Source of the DNA: Maccoyibacter intestinihominis
GTDB taxonomy: Bacteria; Bacillota; Clostridia; Lachnospirales; Lachnospiraceae
Direction of reading: 5' to 3'
Assembly: GCF_040096355.1 (NCBI RefSeq)
Contig: NZ_JBBMEX010000008.1
Span: 106,038-170,037 of the forward strand
DNA: 64,000 nt
Part shown: positions 17,901 to 25,371 of the stretch, piece by piece
How positions within the stretch are numbered: position 1 is the stretch's first letter
Layout of the letters: each line of letters begins with the position of its first letter
Translations under genes and position numbers: made by a program
The notes under the pieces: model-generated
The model's database searches: none
What the model was told of the DNA's origin: nothing
Seen by the model: only the letters and a program-made list of their open reading frames with translations

Positions 17901-18607
17901 ACTTCACAACAGGTTACACACTTGATAAGTATGGTAATCCGCAGGGAACACTTGCGGATGCTACAGTTGACAGCTATCAGAAGAACAGCGATGGCTCACT
18001 GGTTTCTGACCAGTACGGAACAAACTATCCAGATGAAGTAACATTCGAATTGATCCCGGAAGCTCTGAAGGATGGATATGTTCCGTTACAGGTATTCGTA
18101 CCGATTATGGACGCTATCAGCTCTGGTACAGGTACACAGCCAGTATTCCTGAAACTGGATTGGAGCTCATTAAAAGCAACAACAGCTGATGATCCAGATT
18201 TTGATAAGAATGACAACAATGGAAATAACAACAATAATAATTCCAACGGAAACAACAACAATAATAATTCCAACGGAAACAACAACAGCTCTTCTCTTGG
18301 AAACGGCTCACTTGGAAATAATACCCTTGGAAGCAATTCTCTTGGAAGCAGCAAACTTGGTTCTTCCTCACTTGGAAGTGGTTCGTCATTGAAGAGTGGA
18401 ACATCAAGCCTTGGAAGTGGTTCATCATTAAAGAGTGGAACATCAAGCCTTGGATCAGGTTCCAGCCTGAAATCAGCATCCAATGTTAAGACTAATGATG
18501 TTGTACAGAACAATACCCTGTGGGCAGCTATCCTTCTTCTCGGAGGAGTCGCTTTACTGGCAGGAATCATGGAGTACAACAAAAATAAAAGAGCAAACGT
18601 AAAATAA
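11936..18607 (+). CDS. Giant NEAT/FIVAR haem-binding surface protein with class B sorting signal
   Basis: A 2223-residue cell-wall protein. In order: signal peptide (1-32); five 68-residue FIVAR-type helical repeats (48-385); a divergent NEAT-like/beta region (about 395-800); NEAT domain A (about 812-975); a FIVAR unit; a short degenerate NEAT-like segment (about 1050-1150); more FIVAR units; NEAT B (about 1434-1605); FIVAR units to about 1890; an Asn/Gly linker; NEAT C (about 1922-2082); an Asn/Ser/Gly/Leu linker; NVKTN (2183-2187); a membrane segment and a basic tail. NEAT A, B and C share SMxN/SMSD, a GYLxEL-type strand (clear in B and C), a conserved SY insertion and a final LDW strand where Isd NEAT domains carry YxxxY. 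The protein should capture haem and hand it to the Shp and IsdE-like proteins encoded next. TAAGGAG precedes the ATG. Confidence 0.9.
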   Translation: MRRKIYKSLTAILLASTMITGVVQTPITSYASAVNAINETQNVSERDQLKTLIEKADKLNENDYTAESWAEFKEVRESIDDVDEIPDKFVGVILQNLQEAINNLELVQTENEERKQLKALIEKADKLNENDYTAESWAEFKDVRDSIENVDEIPDKFVGIVLQNLQEAIDNLEPAKAESEERKRLKALIEKADKLNESDYTAESWAEFKEVRESIDDVDEIPDQYVGIVLQNLQEAIENLEPAKAESEERKQLKALIEKADKLNESDYTAESWAEFKEVRESIDDVDEIPDQYVGIVLQNLQEAIENLEPAKAESEERKQLKALIEKADKLNESDYTAESWVEFKEVRDAIEDVDAIPDKYVGTVLQNLQDAIDGLKKAENDTKLQLDDGYYIANLTCGTFQKGNLLEKYSTGGISGTALITAKNHKYTITLNAVAGNTIEYFDVLNKEYDQDDNYQNKLGTKGWLNDSAIVDTKKYSEAVRNGATDENNKYWQDVEWKINKENGNATISFSMDDLERQLLIYETVSSSYNGATSKIYRENLTIDTQNATKIDKDNISTSGTISYTANGDSFSMFTDGEAEWNVTDNVGTATYTIDTNWLENHSQNIRWIKDDAGNTIDLSEGHVELTYDLNDYTTLACGRSIIYQEKISNSISTYMITLVPKTGKITQVSLIDKETGTKLETTSDIVNPDASLISEEIVDDPDNKEDPYDCLMANIDGLYKNYYMATYKIQYKNGSKLIDTSKKVTLKFKIPDDWNADKVQLATFIDNLGTNPNVSGSVEKTDDGNYFVISTNKLGHYALYETKTTQDADKLENGTYKIPVSVYHLTKEGQLSMANRCLGGTAELVVNDDVKTLYMDYTSVENMSLTSYMTKMWIYGADMEMKGNQPTGSLIPVVFTSYYKNEDGSYLTDSFNEGTLNYYPKTGYVQLVSDKAQWPARFKVPIMDAIGGGNFEQDAWLTLDWANAKKTSDDVPNVPIKNGLKELLSIEKTAIQAEYTADSWANMTKAYDEAEKIYKNDSSSEEELTNAYISLRTAIDSLEKEKAPELTEGVYTATGKIDDTEYITDTRFLVGEDGKKSDIYLKSKDIQQFEYYDLTSQEYKEAKLIKNDKEEVAGIEFSLNEMANSVSIRYQTADGKTAQGLLTFVDMSKQEVNKDSLKEIINTAQEKLKDAAENPENYDSKAVSALQTAVSNGTEVFKNPVSIQSEVDEQVDAINVAINNLAKVASLDKLNKAIEKAESKNEEEYTATSYNTMKELLNQAQELVKNESASVTEIDKMTLELNAAIKGLVKRASDWTAFDEMYEKATGITNDANYPGWDALQTVIAEAKALKENPDATQDKVDAMTKTLETAIANLQGSVDKSELIKMISNAKALDTSAYMQSSVDAFNAAIDAAQAVVNNPNASQNDVDKQILALQAAADAMLEKEKENVVYDGVYTIDGKMWHASADQPSMGNAALLKPMQVVVSTDKETGKTTAVLRMEYAPLTTSGFEGYLAELNYFPGWEGGKTGYDMPDGETPVPATVESYYEDTYDSYNDPKTGTDSNVKGKLYPHIMNLTLDSLGDSEVWVQVYVPVMEALNTGSGRQYAKIQLDWDSRKQISGVETDKSKLKKLIDEASKLEQGEASDESFAALQKMILAATDVYNSMNAGQDSVDNSVKALQAAIDALTKDEVKTDKSELKKAIKAADSYLNNSDITYSDASKALLQQARDEAQKVFDDENASQTQVNKCIDAINKAIESLETVGADKTDLKKALKNAKEYLQETSKYTAASIEALKSAYDTAKGVYDDANASQDDVDSQVRVLEYLMNHMSEVSEIEVDKSGLHDLLVTASNLAGREDLYTKESISALKKVIKAAEEVYDNKKATQDEVVAQSNELVSAIMNLEAKPSDSNNNGNNNNGGNNNGGNNNNGNNNNGNSSGLDIKNLTDGVYSITGNMVKIDKTTASMSDAAINHTIKLTVKNGKYYITLNFNGLTISQKLGYLSQLKYFTTGYTLDKYGNPQGTLADATVDSYQKNSDGSLVSDQYGTNYPDEVTFELIPEALKDGYVPLQVFVPIMDAISSGTGTQPVFLKLDWSSLKATTADDPDFDKNDNNGNNNNNNSNGNNNNNNSNGNNNSSSLGNGSLGNNTLGSNSLGSSKLGSSSLGSGSSLKSGTSSLGSGSSLKSGTSSLGSGSSLKSASNVKTNDVVQNNTLWAAILLLGGVALLAGIMEYNKNKRANVK
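12077..13075 (+). repeat. Five tandem 204-base FIVAR repeats inside the NEAT gene
   Basis: Units begin at 12077, 12281, 12485, 12689 and 12893. Units 3 and 4 are identical over the whole 204 bases except the second base of the first codon (CGG versus CAG), which points to recent duplication; the last unit is shorter and more diverged. Confidence 0.92.
18365..18481 (+). repeat. Three tandem 39-base repeats in the C-terminal linker
   Basis: They encode three copies of the 13-residue unit SSLGSGSSLKSGT (the last ends SAS). Together with upstream Asn-rich runs (18200-18290) they form a flexible wall-spanning stalk. Confidence 0.85.
18482..18496 (+). other. Codons for the NVKTN sorting motif
   Basis: Asn-Val-Lys-Thr-Asn (residues 2183-2187) comes about 8 residues before a hydrophobic span and a KNKR-type tail. 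It resembles the NPQTN and NAKTN signals known for class B sortases. No LPXTG is present. Confidence 0.65.
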
Positions 18608-18617
18608 TAAGTAGTGA

Positions 18618-18665
18618 TTTGGCAGACGAACCCTCCCATTCCTTCGGGACTGGGAGTCTGCCAAA
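18618..18665 (+). promoter_or_regulatory. Intergenic hairpin between NEAT and Shp genes
   Basis: TTTGGCAGA (18618-18626) pairs with TCTGCCAAA (18657-18665), with an inner CTCCCA/TGGGAG stem. No T-run follows, so it is more likely a partial terminator or a processing/stability element within one transcript. Confidence 0.6.
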
Positions 18666-18687
18666 CTCATTTAACAGGAGATAAGGA

Positions 18688-19692
18688 ATGAAATTAGCAG
18701 CGAAAAAAAATAAAATATTGTCTGCCATTATGACTTGTGTGCTTGCCATTACTTTAATGGCAGGCTTTCCTGCTGTTAAGGCTTATGCCGCAAGCGGGAC
18801 AGTGTATAGCTGTACAATTAACAGATGTTACGCACACCCGGTTACTGGAGTAATCGAAGATTCCGGTGGAGAGAGTTCTTATGCAACAGGACAGGGCATG
18901 GTAGAAGGTTGTGTATACAGCAATGGTATCTTGGAAGTATCAGACGATGGAGCTTATTATCTGACAATCCGCATGAGTCTGATGGACTACACCAGTGGAC
19001 ATAGTTTTCAGGTACAGAATGTAGGAGATTCCGGCTGGTCTACACCATCAGAAATCGGTATTACAGGAAATGGTTCAGACAGCAACGGTACAACAGCCGA
19101 TGTGTGTATGCGTGTGCCAAGTGAAAATTGTATTGTCAGAGGCGAGATGTATGTAGAGCCGATGGGAAGAAATGTTATTTTCTATCTGTATCCGAGTGAC
19201 TACAGCGAGGGTAACAATACCGATATGAACGCAACTATGGTAACAGAAAGCTCGAATGGAACAGCGGCAGAGTCCGGTGGTTCTGGTTCAGTAGATAATT
19301 CAGGTTCTACTTCAAGTGGAAACAGCAGTTTGGGTTCTGGTAATTCTTCTCTTCAGAGTTCCGGCTCATCTGATAAAAGCAGTTCTTCCAGCTCATCAAA
19401 GAAACTGGAAAGCAGTATCAAGGAAGCAGCAAAACCGAGTAGTGATTCTTCTTCACTGGATACAGAAAATCCAGTAAATTCTTCAGAAGGATTAAGTCTT
19501 TCTACTGCGAAAGATGGAACAAGTGACAGCGATTCCGATAGCGGAAATACTTCTTCCGGCAACCGGATTTTCCAGATTGCATTGGCAGTTGTAGTAACAG
19601 GTCTGATTCTGCTTGGAGCAGTATCCGGAGTGATTTATTTCTTCCGTAAGAACTGGAAACGTTGGGGAGGTGCAGAGGACGATGATGAATAG
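18688..19692 (+). CDS. Shp-like haem-binding protein, membrane-anchored
   Basis: A signal peptide (1-35) is followed by a domain of about 145 residues that matches the streptococcal Shp family by landmarks: YAHPVTGVIEDSGG, GQGMVEG, LTIRMSLMDY and EPMGRNVIFYLYPSDY. Streptococcal Shp binds haem with two Met ligands; Met71 (in GQGM) and Met159 (in EPMG) occupy plausible equivalent positions. A long Ser/Gly/Asn-rich linker (about 190-280) leads to a single membrane segment (290-314) and a short basic/acidic cytoplasmic tail, without a sortase motif. In streptococci Shp passes haem to the HtsA lipoprotein, and here the IsdE/HtsA-like gene follows with overlap. AGGAG lies before the ATG. Confidence in the family is high; the ligand mapping is inferred. 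Confidence 0.87.
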   Translation: MKLAAKKNKILSAIMTCVLAITLMAGFPAVKAYAASGTVYSCTINRCYAHPVTGVIEDSGGESSYATGQGMVEGCVYSNGILEVSDDGAYYLTIRMSLMDYTSGHSFQVQNVGDSGWSTPSEIGITGNGSDSNGTTADVCMRVPSENCIVRGEMYVEPMGRNVIFYLYPSDYSEGNNTDMNATMVTESSNGTAAESGGSGSVDNSGSTSSGNSSLGSGNSSLQSSGSSDKSSSSSSSKKLESSIKEAAKPSSDSSSLDTENPVNSSEGLSLSTAKDGTSDSDSDSGNTSSGNRIFQIALAVVVTGLILLGAVSGVIYFFRKNWKRWGGAEDDDE

Positions 19693-20857
19693 GCGTTTGA
19701 AAAAAGCATTGGCCGTTCTCCTTGCAATGACCATGATTTTTTCTCTGGCAGGTTGTGTAGACCAGAGTCAGGGAAAGAAAAGCAGTGATTCTGCTACGCA
19801 GACAGAGAGCAGTACAGATGAGACAGCCAGCAGTAAGACGGCAGATAAAAAGACTTCTGACAGCAAATCGGACAAGGATTCTTCCGATGAAGATGCCAAG
19901 TCTCTCTTAGAGATTGACGATCCGGAAGAAAAGGCAGCCGTAGAAGCAGCCAAGAAAAAAGTACAGGCAATGAAAAAAAGCCCAAGAATCATAGCGACTT
20001 CTCCGGCAACCGCAGATATTTGCGATAAGCTGGAACTGGATCTGGTAGGTGTTTGCAGTAGTACCGTATCCACAATTCCAGACAGATACAAAGATGTAGA
20101 GACAGTCGGAACAGCCATGAGTCCGGATATGGAGATTGTATCCTCACTTAATCCAGACTGGATTTTAAGTCCGGTGTCATTGCAGAGTGATCTGCAGCCG
20201 AAATATGAGGCAATCGATACTGACTGGGCGTTTTTGAATCTCAGAAGTGTGCCGGGAATGTACCGTTCCATTCAGGAGTTGGGGGAGATTTTCGACAGAG
20301 AAGATCAGGCACAGAAACTGGTGGACGAATTTACTGAATTTTACGATGATTATAAGAAAAAGAATGAAGGAAAAGACCATCCGAAGGTTATGATCCTGAT
20401 GGGACTTCCTGGCTCTTATATTATTGCAACACCGAATTCCTATGTGGGAAGTCTGGTGGAACTGGCAGGCGGAGAGAATGTATACTCTGACACCGATCAG
20501 GAATTTTTGACGGTAAATACAGAGGACATGAAAACCAAAGAGCCGGATATTATCTTACGTGCCGCACATGCACTGCCGGATCAGGTGGTAGAGATGTTCA
20601 ATAAAGATTTTGCGGAGAATGACATTTGGCAGCATTTCGATGCGGTGAAGAACGGCAGAGTTTATGATCTGACTTATGAGTATTTCGGCATGAGCGCCAC
20701 GTTCAAATATCCAGAGGCATTGGAAGAATTACAGCCAATCCTTTATCCGGAAAGTGATGAAGATACAGCAAAAGCAAAAGAAGCCAGTGACAATGCACAG
20801 AAGAAAGCAAAGGATTCTGACGCAACTGAGAAATACAACGAACAGCAGAGCAAGTAG
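19682..20857 (+). CDS. isdE: Haem ABC transporter substrate-binding lipoprotein (IsdE/HtsA-like)
   Basis: The lipobox SLAGC places the lipidated Cys at residue 25, followed by a Ser/Thr/Lys/Asp-rich spacer and a two-lobed type III binding protein (about 100-350) with the long connecting helix. IsdE and HtsA hold haem with one Met and one His; here Met146 (GTAMSPDM) and His296 (RAAHALPD) lie at the expected places in the two lobes. I chose the ATG at 19682, which overlaps the Shp gene by 11 bases, over a GTG at 19670, which falls inside the GGGGAGG ribosome binding site. The C-terminal 40 residues are a charged Lys/Ala/Asp tail beyond the usual family end. Translationally coupled to Shp, supporting direct haem relay. 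Confidence 0.88.
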   Translation: MMNRRLKKALAVLLAMTMIFSLAGCVDQSQGKKSSDSATQTESSTDETASSKTADKKTSDSKSDKDSSDEDAKSLLEIDDPEEKAAVEAAKKKVQAMKKSPRIIATSPATADICDKLELDLVGVCSSTVSTIPDRYKDVETVGTAMSPDMEIVSSLNPDWILSPVSLQSDLQPKYEAIDTDWAFLNLRSVPGMYRSIQELGEIFDREDQAQKLVDEFTEFYDDYKKKNEGKDHPKVMILMGLPGSYIIATPNSYVGSLVELAGGENVYSDTDQEFLTVNTEDMKTKEPDIILRAAHALPDQVVEMFNKDFAENDIWQHFDAVKNGRVYDLTYEYFGMSATFKYPEALEELQPILYPESDEDTAKAKEASDNAQKKAKDSDATEKYNEQQSK

Positions 20858-20871
20858 AAAGGAGAGGGCAG

Positions 20872-21945
20872 ATGAAAGAGACAGAGTTAAACAATACTTC
20901 TGAGACTTCTGAAATGGAAGTCCAGAACCTCTCCGGTCAGGATAAAGCAAGAAAGCATCGGAAAACAGCAAAAGCAGCAATTTCCTTTATTGTAATGATC
21001 GTATTGCTGGTTGCATTATTCTTTGCGGCAGTGAATATCGGACGCCTGAAAGTCAGCTTCCCGGAACTACTGAAAGGATTATTTGTAAAGTACAATGAAG
21101 ACGTGGCAACAATCTATGACTTACGATTCCCACGAATTGTAATCTCCATGTTAGCCGGAGCTGCGATAGCGGTATCGGGTGTGTTATTTCAGGCGGTATT
21201 AAAAAATCCACTTGCCGATCCGGGAATCATCGGTATTTCCAGTGGAGCAAGTTTTGCGGCGGTACTCATTACCGCATTTGCACCGACTTTATTTTTCTTC
21301 ACTCCATTATTTGCATTTCTTGGCGGTGTGATCGCATTTGTCTTAGTTTACAGCCTGTCATGGAAAGGGGGATTAAGTCCCTTAAGAATTATCCTTGTCG
21401 GTGTGGCAGTCGATGCAATGTTCACCGGATTATCCAGTGCGTTGAATTCAATGAATGGCGGAAACATGTCTGGCGTGGCAGCCATCGTCAATGGTAATAT
21501 CACAATGAAAACTTGGGATGATGTGAAAACCTTAGTACCGTATGTAATTATCGGACTGGTTCTGGCACTGATTATGACGAAGATGTGTAATCTGTTAGCA
21601 CTGGAAGATAAGACAGCACGAAGCCTTGGAATCAATGTCAATGCAATGCGTATCGTGATTTCACTGATAGCAGTATTGCTTGCAAGTATTTCCACAGCAG
21701 TAGCCGGAGTGATTAGTTTCTTAGGACTGATTGTTCCGCATATCGGAAGAATTTTAGTAGGAAGCGACCACAAGGCATTAGTTCCATTTAGTGCTTTGTT
21801 CGGAGCGTTTACGTTCCTGCTGGCAGATACCATCGGAAGAACGATAGCTGCTCCGTATGAGGTATCCGCATCCATCATTATGAGTGTGGTCGGAGGCCCA
21901 TTCTTCATCATTCTGTTAAGGAGGTCTAAGAAGTATGCGAAGTAA
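20872..21945 (+). CDS. isdF: Haem/iron ABC transporter permease (FecCD family)
   Basis: 357 residues with about ten predicted membrane helices after a cytoplasmic N-terminal extension of some 40 polar residues. Family landmarks are RFPRI (start of the conserved core), LAGAAIAVSGVLFQ, NPLADPGIIGISSGA and the C-terminal GLIVPHIGR coupling region that contacts the ATPase. It would form the membrane channel for haem delivered by the preceding lipoprotein. GGAGAGGG precedes the ATG by 5 bases; the gene starts 14 bases after isdE and overlaps the ATPase gene by 11 bases, as expected for one operon. Confidence 0.92.
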   Translation: MKETELNNTSETSEMEVQNLSGQDKARKHRKTAKAAISFIVMIVLLVALFFAAVNIGRLKVSFPELLKGLFVKYNEDVATIYDLRFPRIVISMLAGAAIAVSGVLFQAVLKNPLADPGIIGISSGASFAAVLITAFAPTLFFFTPLFAFLGGVIAFVLVYSLSWKGGLSPLRIILVGVAVDAMFTGLSSALNSMNGGNMSGVAAIVNGNITMKTWDDVKTLVPYVIIGLVLALIMTKMCNLLALEDKTARSLGINVNAMRIVISLIAVLLASISTAVAGVISFLGLIVPHIGRILVGSDHKALVPFSALFGAFTFLLADTIGRTIAAPYEVSASIIMSVVGGPFFIILLRRSKKYAK

Positions 21946-22789
21946 AGAAAAGAATATGGATTTGACTTCTACAGAGAATGAAGCAGCAAAGAAAGTGAAA
22001 AAAGCGGATAAGTGGGCAGACAAGCCTGCGATGGAAGTTAGAGATCTGCACTTTTCCTATGGAAAAAATAAAGTCTTAAAGGGCGTATCCCTGAAGATTG
22101 AAGAAGGTAAAATCACAACGATTATGGGAGCAAACGGATGTGGAAAATCTACATTGTTTTCCCTGATGACGAAAAACTTATATCCGAGAAAAGGAAATAT
22201 TTTCCTCAAAGGAAAGAATATCCAGAACCTGAATTTAAAAGAATTTGCCAGAAAGGTTGCGATTGTTCAGCAGTATAACAGTGCATCAGACGATATCACC
22301 GTTGAGAATCTGGTGGCATTCGGAAGAACCCCACATAAGAAAATGATGCAGGGAGACAGTGCCGAAGATGAGCGTATGATTCAGTGGGCATTGGAAGTAA
22401 CCAATCTGACAGAATATCGTGACAGAGAAGTGTCAAGACTTTCCGGTGGACAGCGTCAGCGTGTATGGATTGCAATGGCACTTTGTCAGGGAACAAAGAC
22501 GCTGTTCCTCGATGAGCCGACTACCTATTTGGATATCCGGTATCAGATTGAGATTCTGCAACTGGTGAAAAAACTTAATCAGGAATTTGGAATAACCATC
22601 ATCATGGTACTGCACGACATCAATCAGGCAATCGCATATTCAGATAATGTCATCGGCATGAAAGATGGAAAAGTGCTGGTGGAAGGTGATCCGGAAGAAG
22701 TGATTACGGAAGAGAGCATCCGGGAACTGTATGGCATTGAGCTTGGTGTGACAAGGGTTGATGGACGGAAGTTTGTGCTGGCGGTGTAA
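21935..22789 (+). CDS. Haem/iron ABC transporter ATP-binding protein
   Basis: Complete nucleotide-binding domain: Walker A GANGCGKST, Q-loop IVQQYN, signature RLSGGQRQR, Walker B TLFLDEPT and H-loop VLHDIN, in the FepC/BtuD-like subfamily that pairs with FecCD permeases. The first 32 residues are a Lys/Glu-rich extension not needed for the fold. The start at 21935 uses GGAGGT at 21920-21925 and overlaps the permease end. Powers import of the substrate held by the IsdE-like protein. Confidence 0.93.
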   Translation: MRSKEKNMDLTSTENEAAKKVKKADKWADKPAMEVRDLHFSYGKNKVLKGVSLKIEEGKITTIMGANGCGKSTLFSLMTKNLYPRKGNIFLKGKNIQNLNLKEFARKVAIVQQYNSASDDITVENLVAFGRTPHKKMMQGDSAEDERMIQWALEVTNLTEYRDREVSRLSGGQRQRVWIAMALCQGTKTLFLDEPTTYLDIRYQIEILQLVKKLNQEFGITIIMVLHDINQAIAYSDNVIGMKDGKVLVEGDPEEVITEESIRELYGIELGVTRVDGRKFVLAV

Positions 22790-22857
22790 GAAGAAAATAG
22801 TAGTAGAACGACAAGAAATAAAGGGGAGGAAAACTCCCACAGGAGAACAGAAAGAAG

Positions 22858-23268
22858 ATGAAAAATCCTTTAAAAGTAGTATGGATCGTGCTTGGATTTC
22901 TTTGCCTGGGACTTGGTACGATAGGAATTGTACTTCCTATCCTGCCAACCGTTCCGTTTTATATGGCAACACTGTTTTGCTTTGCAAAGAGTTCTAAGAA
23001 ACTGCACGACTGGTTCGTAGGAACGAATCTTTATAAGAAACATCTGGACAGTTTTGTTCAGAAAAGAGCCATGACAATAGGAACAAAATGCAAGATTATC
23101 GGAATGGTAACGGTAGTCATGGCAATCGGCTTTATCTGCATGAAGAATGTACCAATCGGAAGAATCTGTATCGCAGTGGTTTGGGTATGCCACCTGTTAT
23201 ACTTCTTACTTCGAGTGAAAACTTTAAAAGTGGGAGAAGAATTACCGGAAGGTGCAGAAGTGGAATAA
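22858..23268 (+). CDS. DUF454 (YbaN-like) small membrane protein
   Basis: 136 residues with LGFLCLGLGTIGIVLPILPTVPF at the N-terminus, the hallmark of the DUF454/YbaN family, then a charged loop (SSKKLHDWFVGTNLYKKHLD) and two further membrane helices. Family members often lie beside haem, iron or siderophore genes, but no activity is known. Here it sits inside the haem operon, 68 bases after the ATPase gene. Confidence 0.85.
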   Translation: MKNPLKVVWIVLGFLCLGLGTIGIVLPILPTVPFYMATLFCFAKSSKKLHDWFVGTNLYKKHLDSFVQKRAMTIGTKCKIIGMVTVVMAIGFICMKNVPIGRICIAVVWVCHLLYFLLRVKTLKVGEELPEGAEVE

Positions 23269-23269
23269 T

Positions 23270-23611
23270 ATGATGGATAAAGTAGAAAAGAAACGACAGA
23301 AGGAACAGCATGTCGTGGAAGAGATGATCCGGCTGTATTGCCGGAAAAAACATCCGAAAGAAGACAGGCAGGCAGGGCAGATTTGTCCTGTCTGTCAGGA
23401 ACTTTTGGATTATGCAAGACTTCGAAGTGAAAAGTGTCCTTTTATGACAGAAAAGACATTTTGCGCAAACTGTAAAGTGCATTGCTATAAGCCAGAGGTG
23501 AGAGAACAGATCAGGCAGGTTATGCGGTTTTCAGGACCAAGGATGCTGATTTATCATCCGGTGCTTGCAGTATGGCATTTGATATGCAGTAAAAAAGAAT
23601 CGAAAAAATAA
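23270..23611 (+). CDS. YgbA-like (nitrous-oxide-stimulated-promoter family) cysteine-rich protein
   Basis: About 113 residues with CPVC, KCPF, FCANC and HCY motifs followed by RFSGPRMLIYHPVLAVWHL, the landmark of the YgbA family named for nitric-oxide/nitrous-oxide-stimulated promoters. The five to six Cys residues suggest metal or iron-sulfur binding. The likely start is the ATG at 23270 or 23273, directly after the DUF454 stop; a GTG at 23252 overlaps the previous gene. The same DUF454-YgbA neighbourhood within haem/iron loci hints at a link between haem supply and nitrosative stress; this is inference from position. Confidence 0.8.
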   Translation: MMDKVEKKRQKEQHVVEEMIRLYCRKKHPKEDRQAGQICPVCQELLDYARLRSEKCPFMTEKTFCANCKVHCYKPEVREQIRQVMRFSGPRMLIYHPVLAVWHLICSKKESKK

Positions 23612-23631
23612 ACAAAAAGGTAAGATAAACT

Positions 23632-25371
23632 ATGATTAAAACAAGACTGGTGGGGCTGTTGTCCCACGCAAAAAAGTATATCGTGTATACGATTTTGTGG
23701 CAGTGGGCAGCCCTCCTGTCGCAAGTGTTGGCAGTCTTTTCTATCGCAGATTTACTGGAACGGGTAGTGTACCGGGCAGTAACCGTACCGATCATTGAGC
23801 GGACAATACTGATTTTAGTTCTGGTTGTGGTGATTCGATTTATCTGTGAACGGATGGGAGCAAGGTCTTCCTATCTGGCGTGTGTGGATGTAAAGCGGAT
23901 TCTGCGTGAAAAGATTTATGAGAAAATGTTAAAGTTGGGAGCTTCCTACAGTGAGCAGGTATCCTCTTCGGAGGTCGTACAGGTGTCAACTGAGGGTGTG
24001 GAGCAGTTGGAGACATACTTTGGAAAATATCTTCCACAATTATTTTACAGCCTGATTGCACCACTGACATTATTTATCATTCTTTGCAGAGTGAGCCTGA
24101 AAGCGAGTGTGATCCTGCTGATCTGTGTACCACTGATCCCGATTTCTATTGTGGTGGTACAGAAAGTGGCGAAGAGATTATTAAATAACTATTGGAGCAT
24201 CTATACTGGACTGGGAGATTCGTTCCTTGAAAATTTACAGGGACTTACCACACTGAAGATTTATCAGGCAGACCAGCAGAAAGCAGATGAGATGGATGTG
24301 GAATCCCAGAATTTCCGTAAGATTACGATGAAGGTGCTGACCATGCAGCTCAATTCCACAAGCGTGATGGATATTGTTGCCTATGGTGGAGCTGCGATCG
24401 GTATGGCAGTCGCGGTGTCCGAGTTCTTAAAAGGAAATATCAGTGTGGCAGGAACGTTATGTATCGTTCTGCTTGCCAGCGAGTTTTTCCTGCCGCTCAG
24501 ACTGCTTGGTTCATTCTTCCATATCGCAATGAATGGTATGGCAGCGAGTGATAAGATTTTCAAGATTTTAGATCTGCCGGAACCACAGGCCGGAGAAAAA
24601 ACACTGCCGGAGGTCGCGTTAGATGTTACATTAAAAGATGTGCACTTTTCTTATGAAGAGGACAGAGAGATTTTAAAAGGAATAGGCTTAAATCTTCCGG
24701 CAGGAAGTTTTGTATCACTGGTTGGTGAATCCGGATGTGGTAAGAGTACGATTGCCGGAATCCTTGCAGCAAAGAACCGGGGATATAACGGAGAAATTAC
24801 CATCGGTGGCGTACCGCTTAATGAAGTGAATGAAACCAATCTGATGCAGAGGGTTGTTCTGGTTCGCCATAACAGCTACCTGTTCAAAGGTACAGTAGAA
24901 GAAAATCTGAAGATGGCAAAACCGGACGCAACGAAAGAAGAGATGGAAGCTGTCCTTCAGAAAGTGAATCTCTTAGGGTTCTTACAGACACAGGATGGCT
25001 TGCAGACACAGTTGCTGGAAAAAGCAAGTAACCTGTCCGGCGGTCAGTGTCAGAGACTGGTGATTGCCAGAGCGTTGCTTCGGACAGACAGTGCGGTTTA
25101 TATTTTTGATGAAGCCGCATCCAATATCGATGTAGAAAGTGAAGAACTGATCATGAATGTGATTCACGAACTGGCAAAGACAAAGACGGTGCTTCTGATC
25201 TCTCACAGACTGGCAAATGTTGTGAAGTCTGACAAGATTTATTTCTTAAAAGACGGAGAAATCAAAGAAAGCGGAAAGCATGACGAACTGATGTGCCGGA
25301 ATGGTGCGTACAGACATCTGTATGAAAGCCAGATGGCATTGGAAAACTATGGAAAAGGAGGAGTGGCATAA
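23632..25371 (+). CDS. CydD/CydC-like ABC exporter subunit 1
   Basis: 579 residues: six membrane helices (about 15-300) fused to a nucleotide-binding domain (about 327-579). Walker A GESGCGKST, signature NLSGGQCQRL, Walker B VYIFDEAAS and H-loop LISHRL are present. The Q-loop position reads VRHNS instead of the usual Q, so this half may be the degenerate partner of an asymmetric heterodimer. It overlaps the next gene by one base, which supports obligate pairing. Related CydDC proteins act in thiol or haem handling for cytochrome assembly; in this haem operon a role in haem or thiol movement across the membrane is plausible. The substrate is unknown. Confidence 0.85.
   Translation: MIKTRLVGLLSHAKKYIVYTILWQWAALLSQVLAVFSIADLLERVVYRAVTVPIIERTILILVLVVVIRFICERMGARSSYLACVDVKRILREKIYEKMLKLGASYSEQVSSSEVVQVSTEGVEQLETYFGKYLPQLFYSLIAPLTLFIILCRVSLKASVILLICVPLIPISIVVVQKVAKRLLNNYWSIYTGLGDSFLENLQGLTTLKIYQADQQKADEMDVESQNFRKITMKVLTMQLNSTSVMDIVAYGGAAIGMAVAVSEFLKGNISVAGTLCIVLLASEFFLPLRLLGSFFHIAMNGMAASDKIFKILDLPEPQAGEKTLPEVALDVTLKDVHFSYEEDREILKGIGLNLPAGSFVSLVGESGCGKSTIAGILAAKNRGYNGEITIGGVPLNEVNETNLMQRVVLVRHNSYLFKGTVEENLKMAKPDATKEEMEAVLQKVNLLGFLQTQDGLQTQLLEKASNLSGGQCQRLVIARALLRTDSAVYIFDEAASNIDVESEELIMNVIHELAKTKTVLLISHRLANVVKSDKIYFLKDGEIKESGKHDELMCRNGAYRHLYESQMALENYGKGGVA

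Noticed and set aside
18400..18607. LPXTG sorting signal at the end of the NEAT protein
   Set aside because: No LPXTG-like sequence is present; NVKTN is the only candidate.
18025..18639. A 204-codon minus-strand frame rich in Leu and Pro
   Set aside because: It is the antisense of the Gly/Ser/Asn linker and NEAT C region of the surface protein; low complexity keeps it open.
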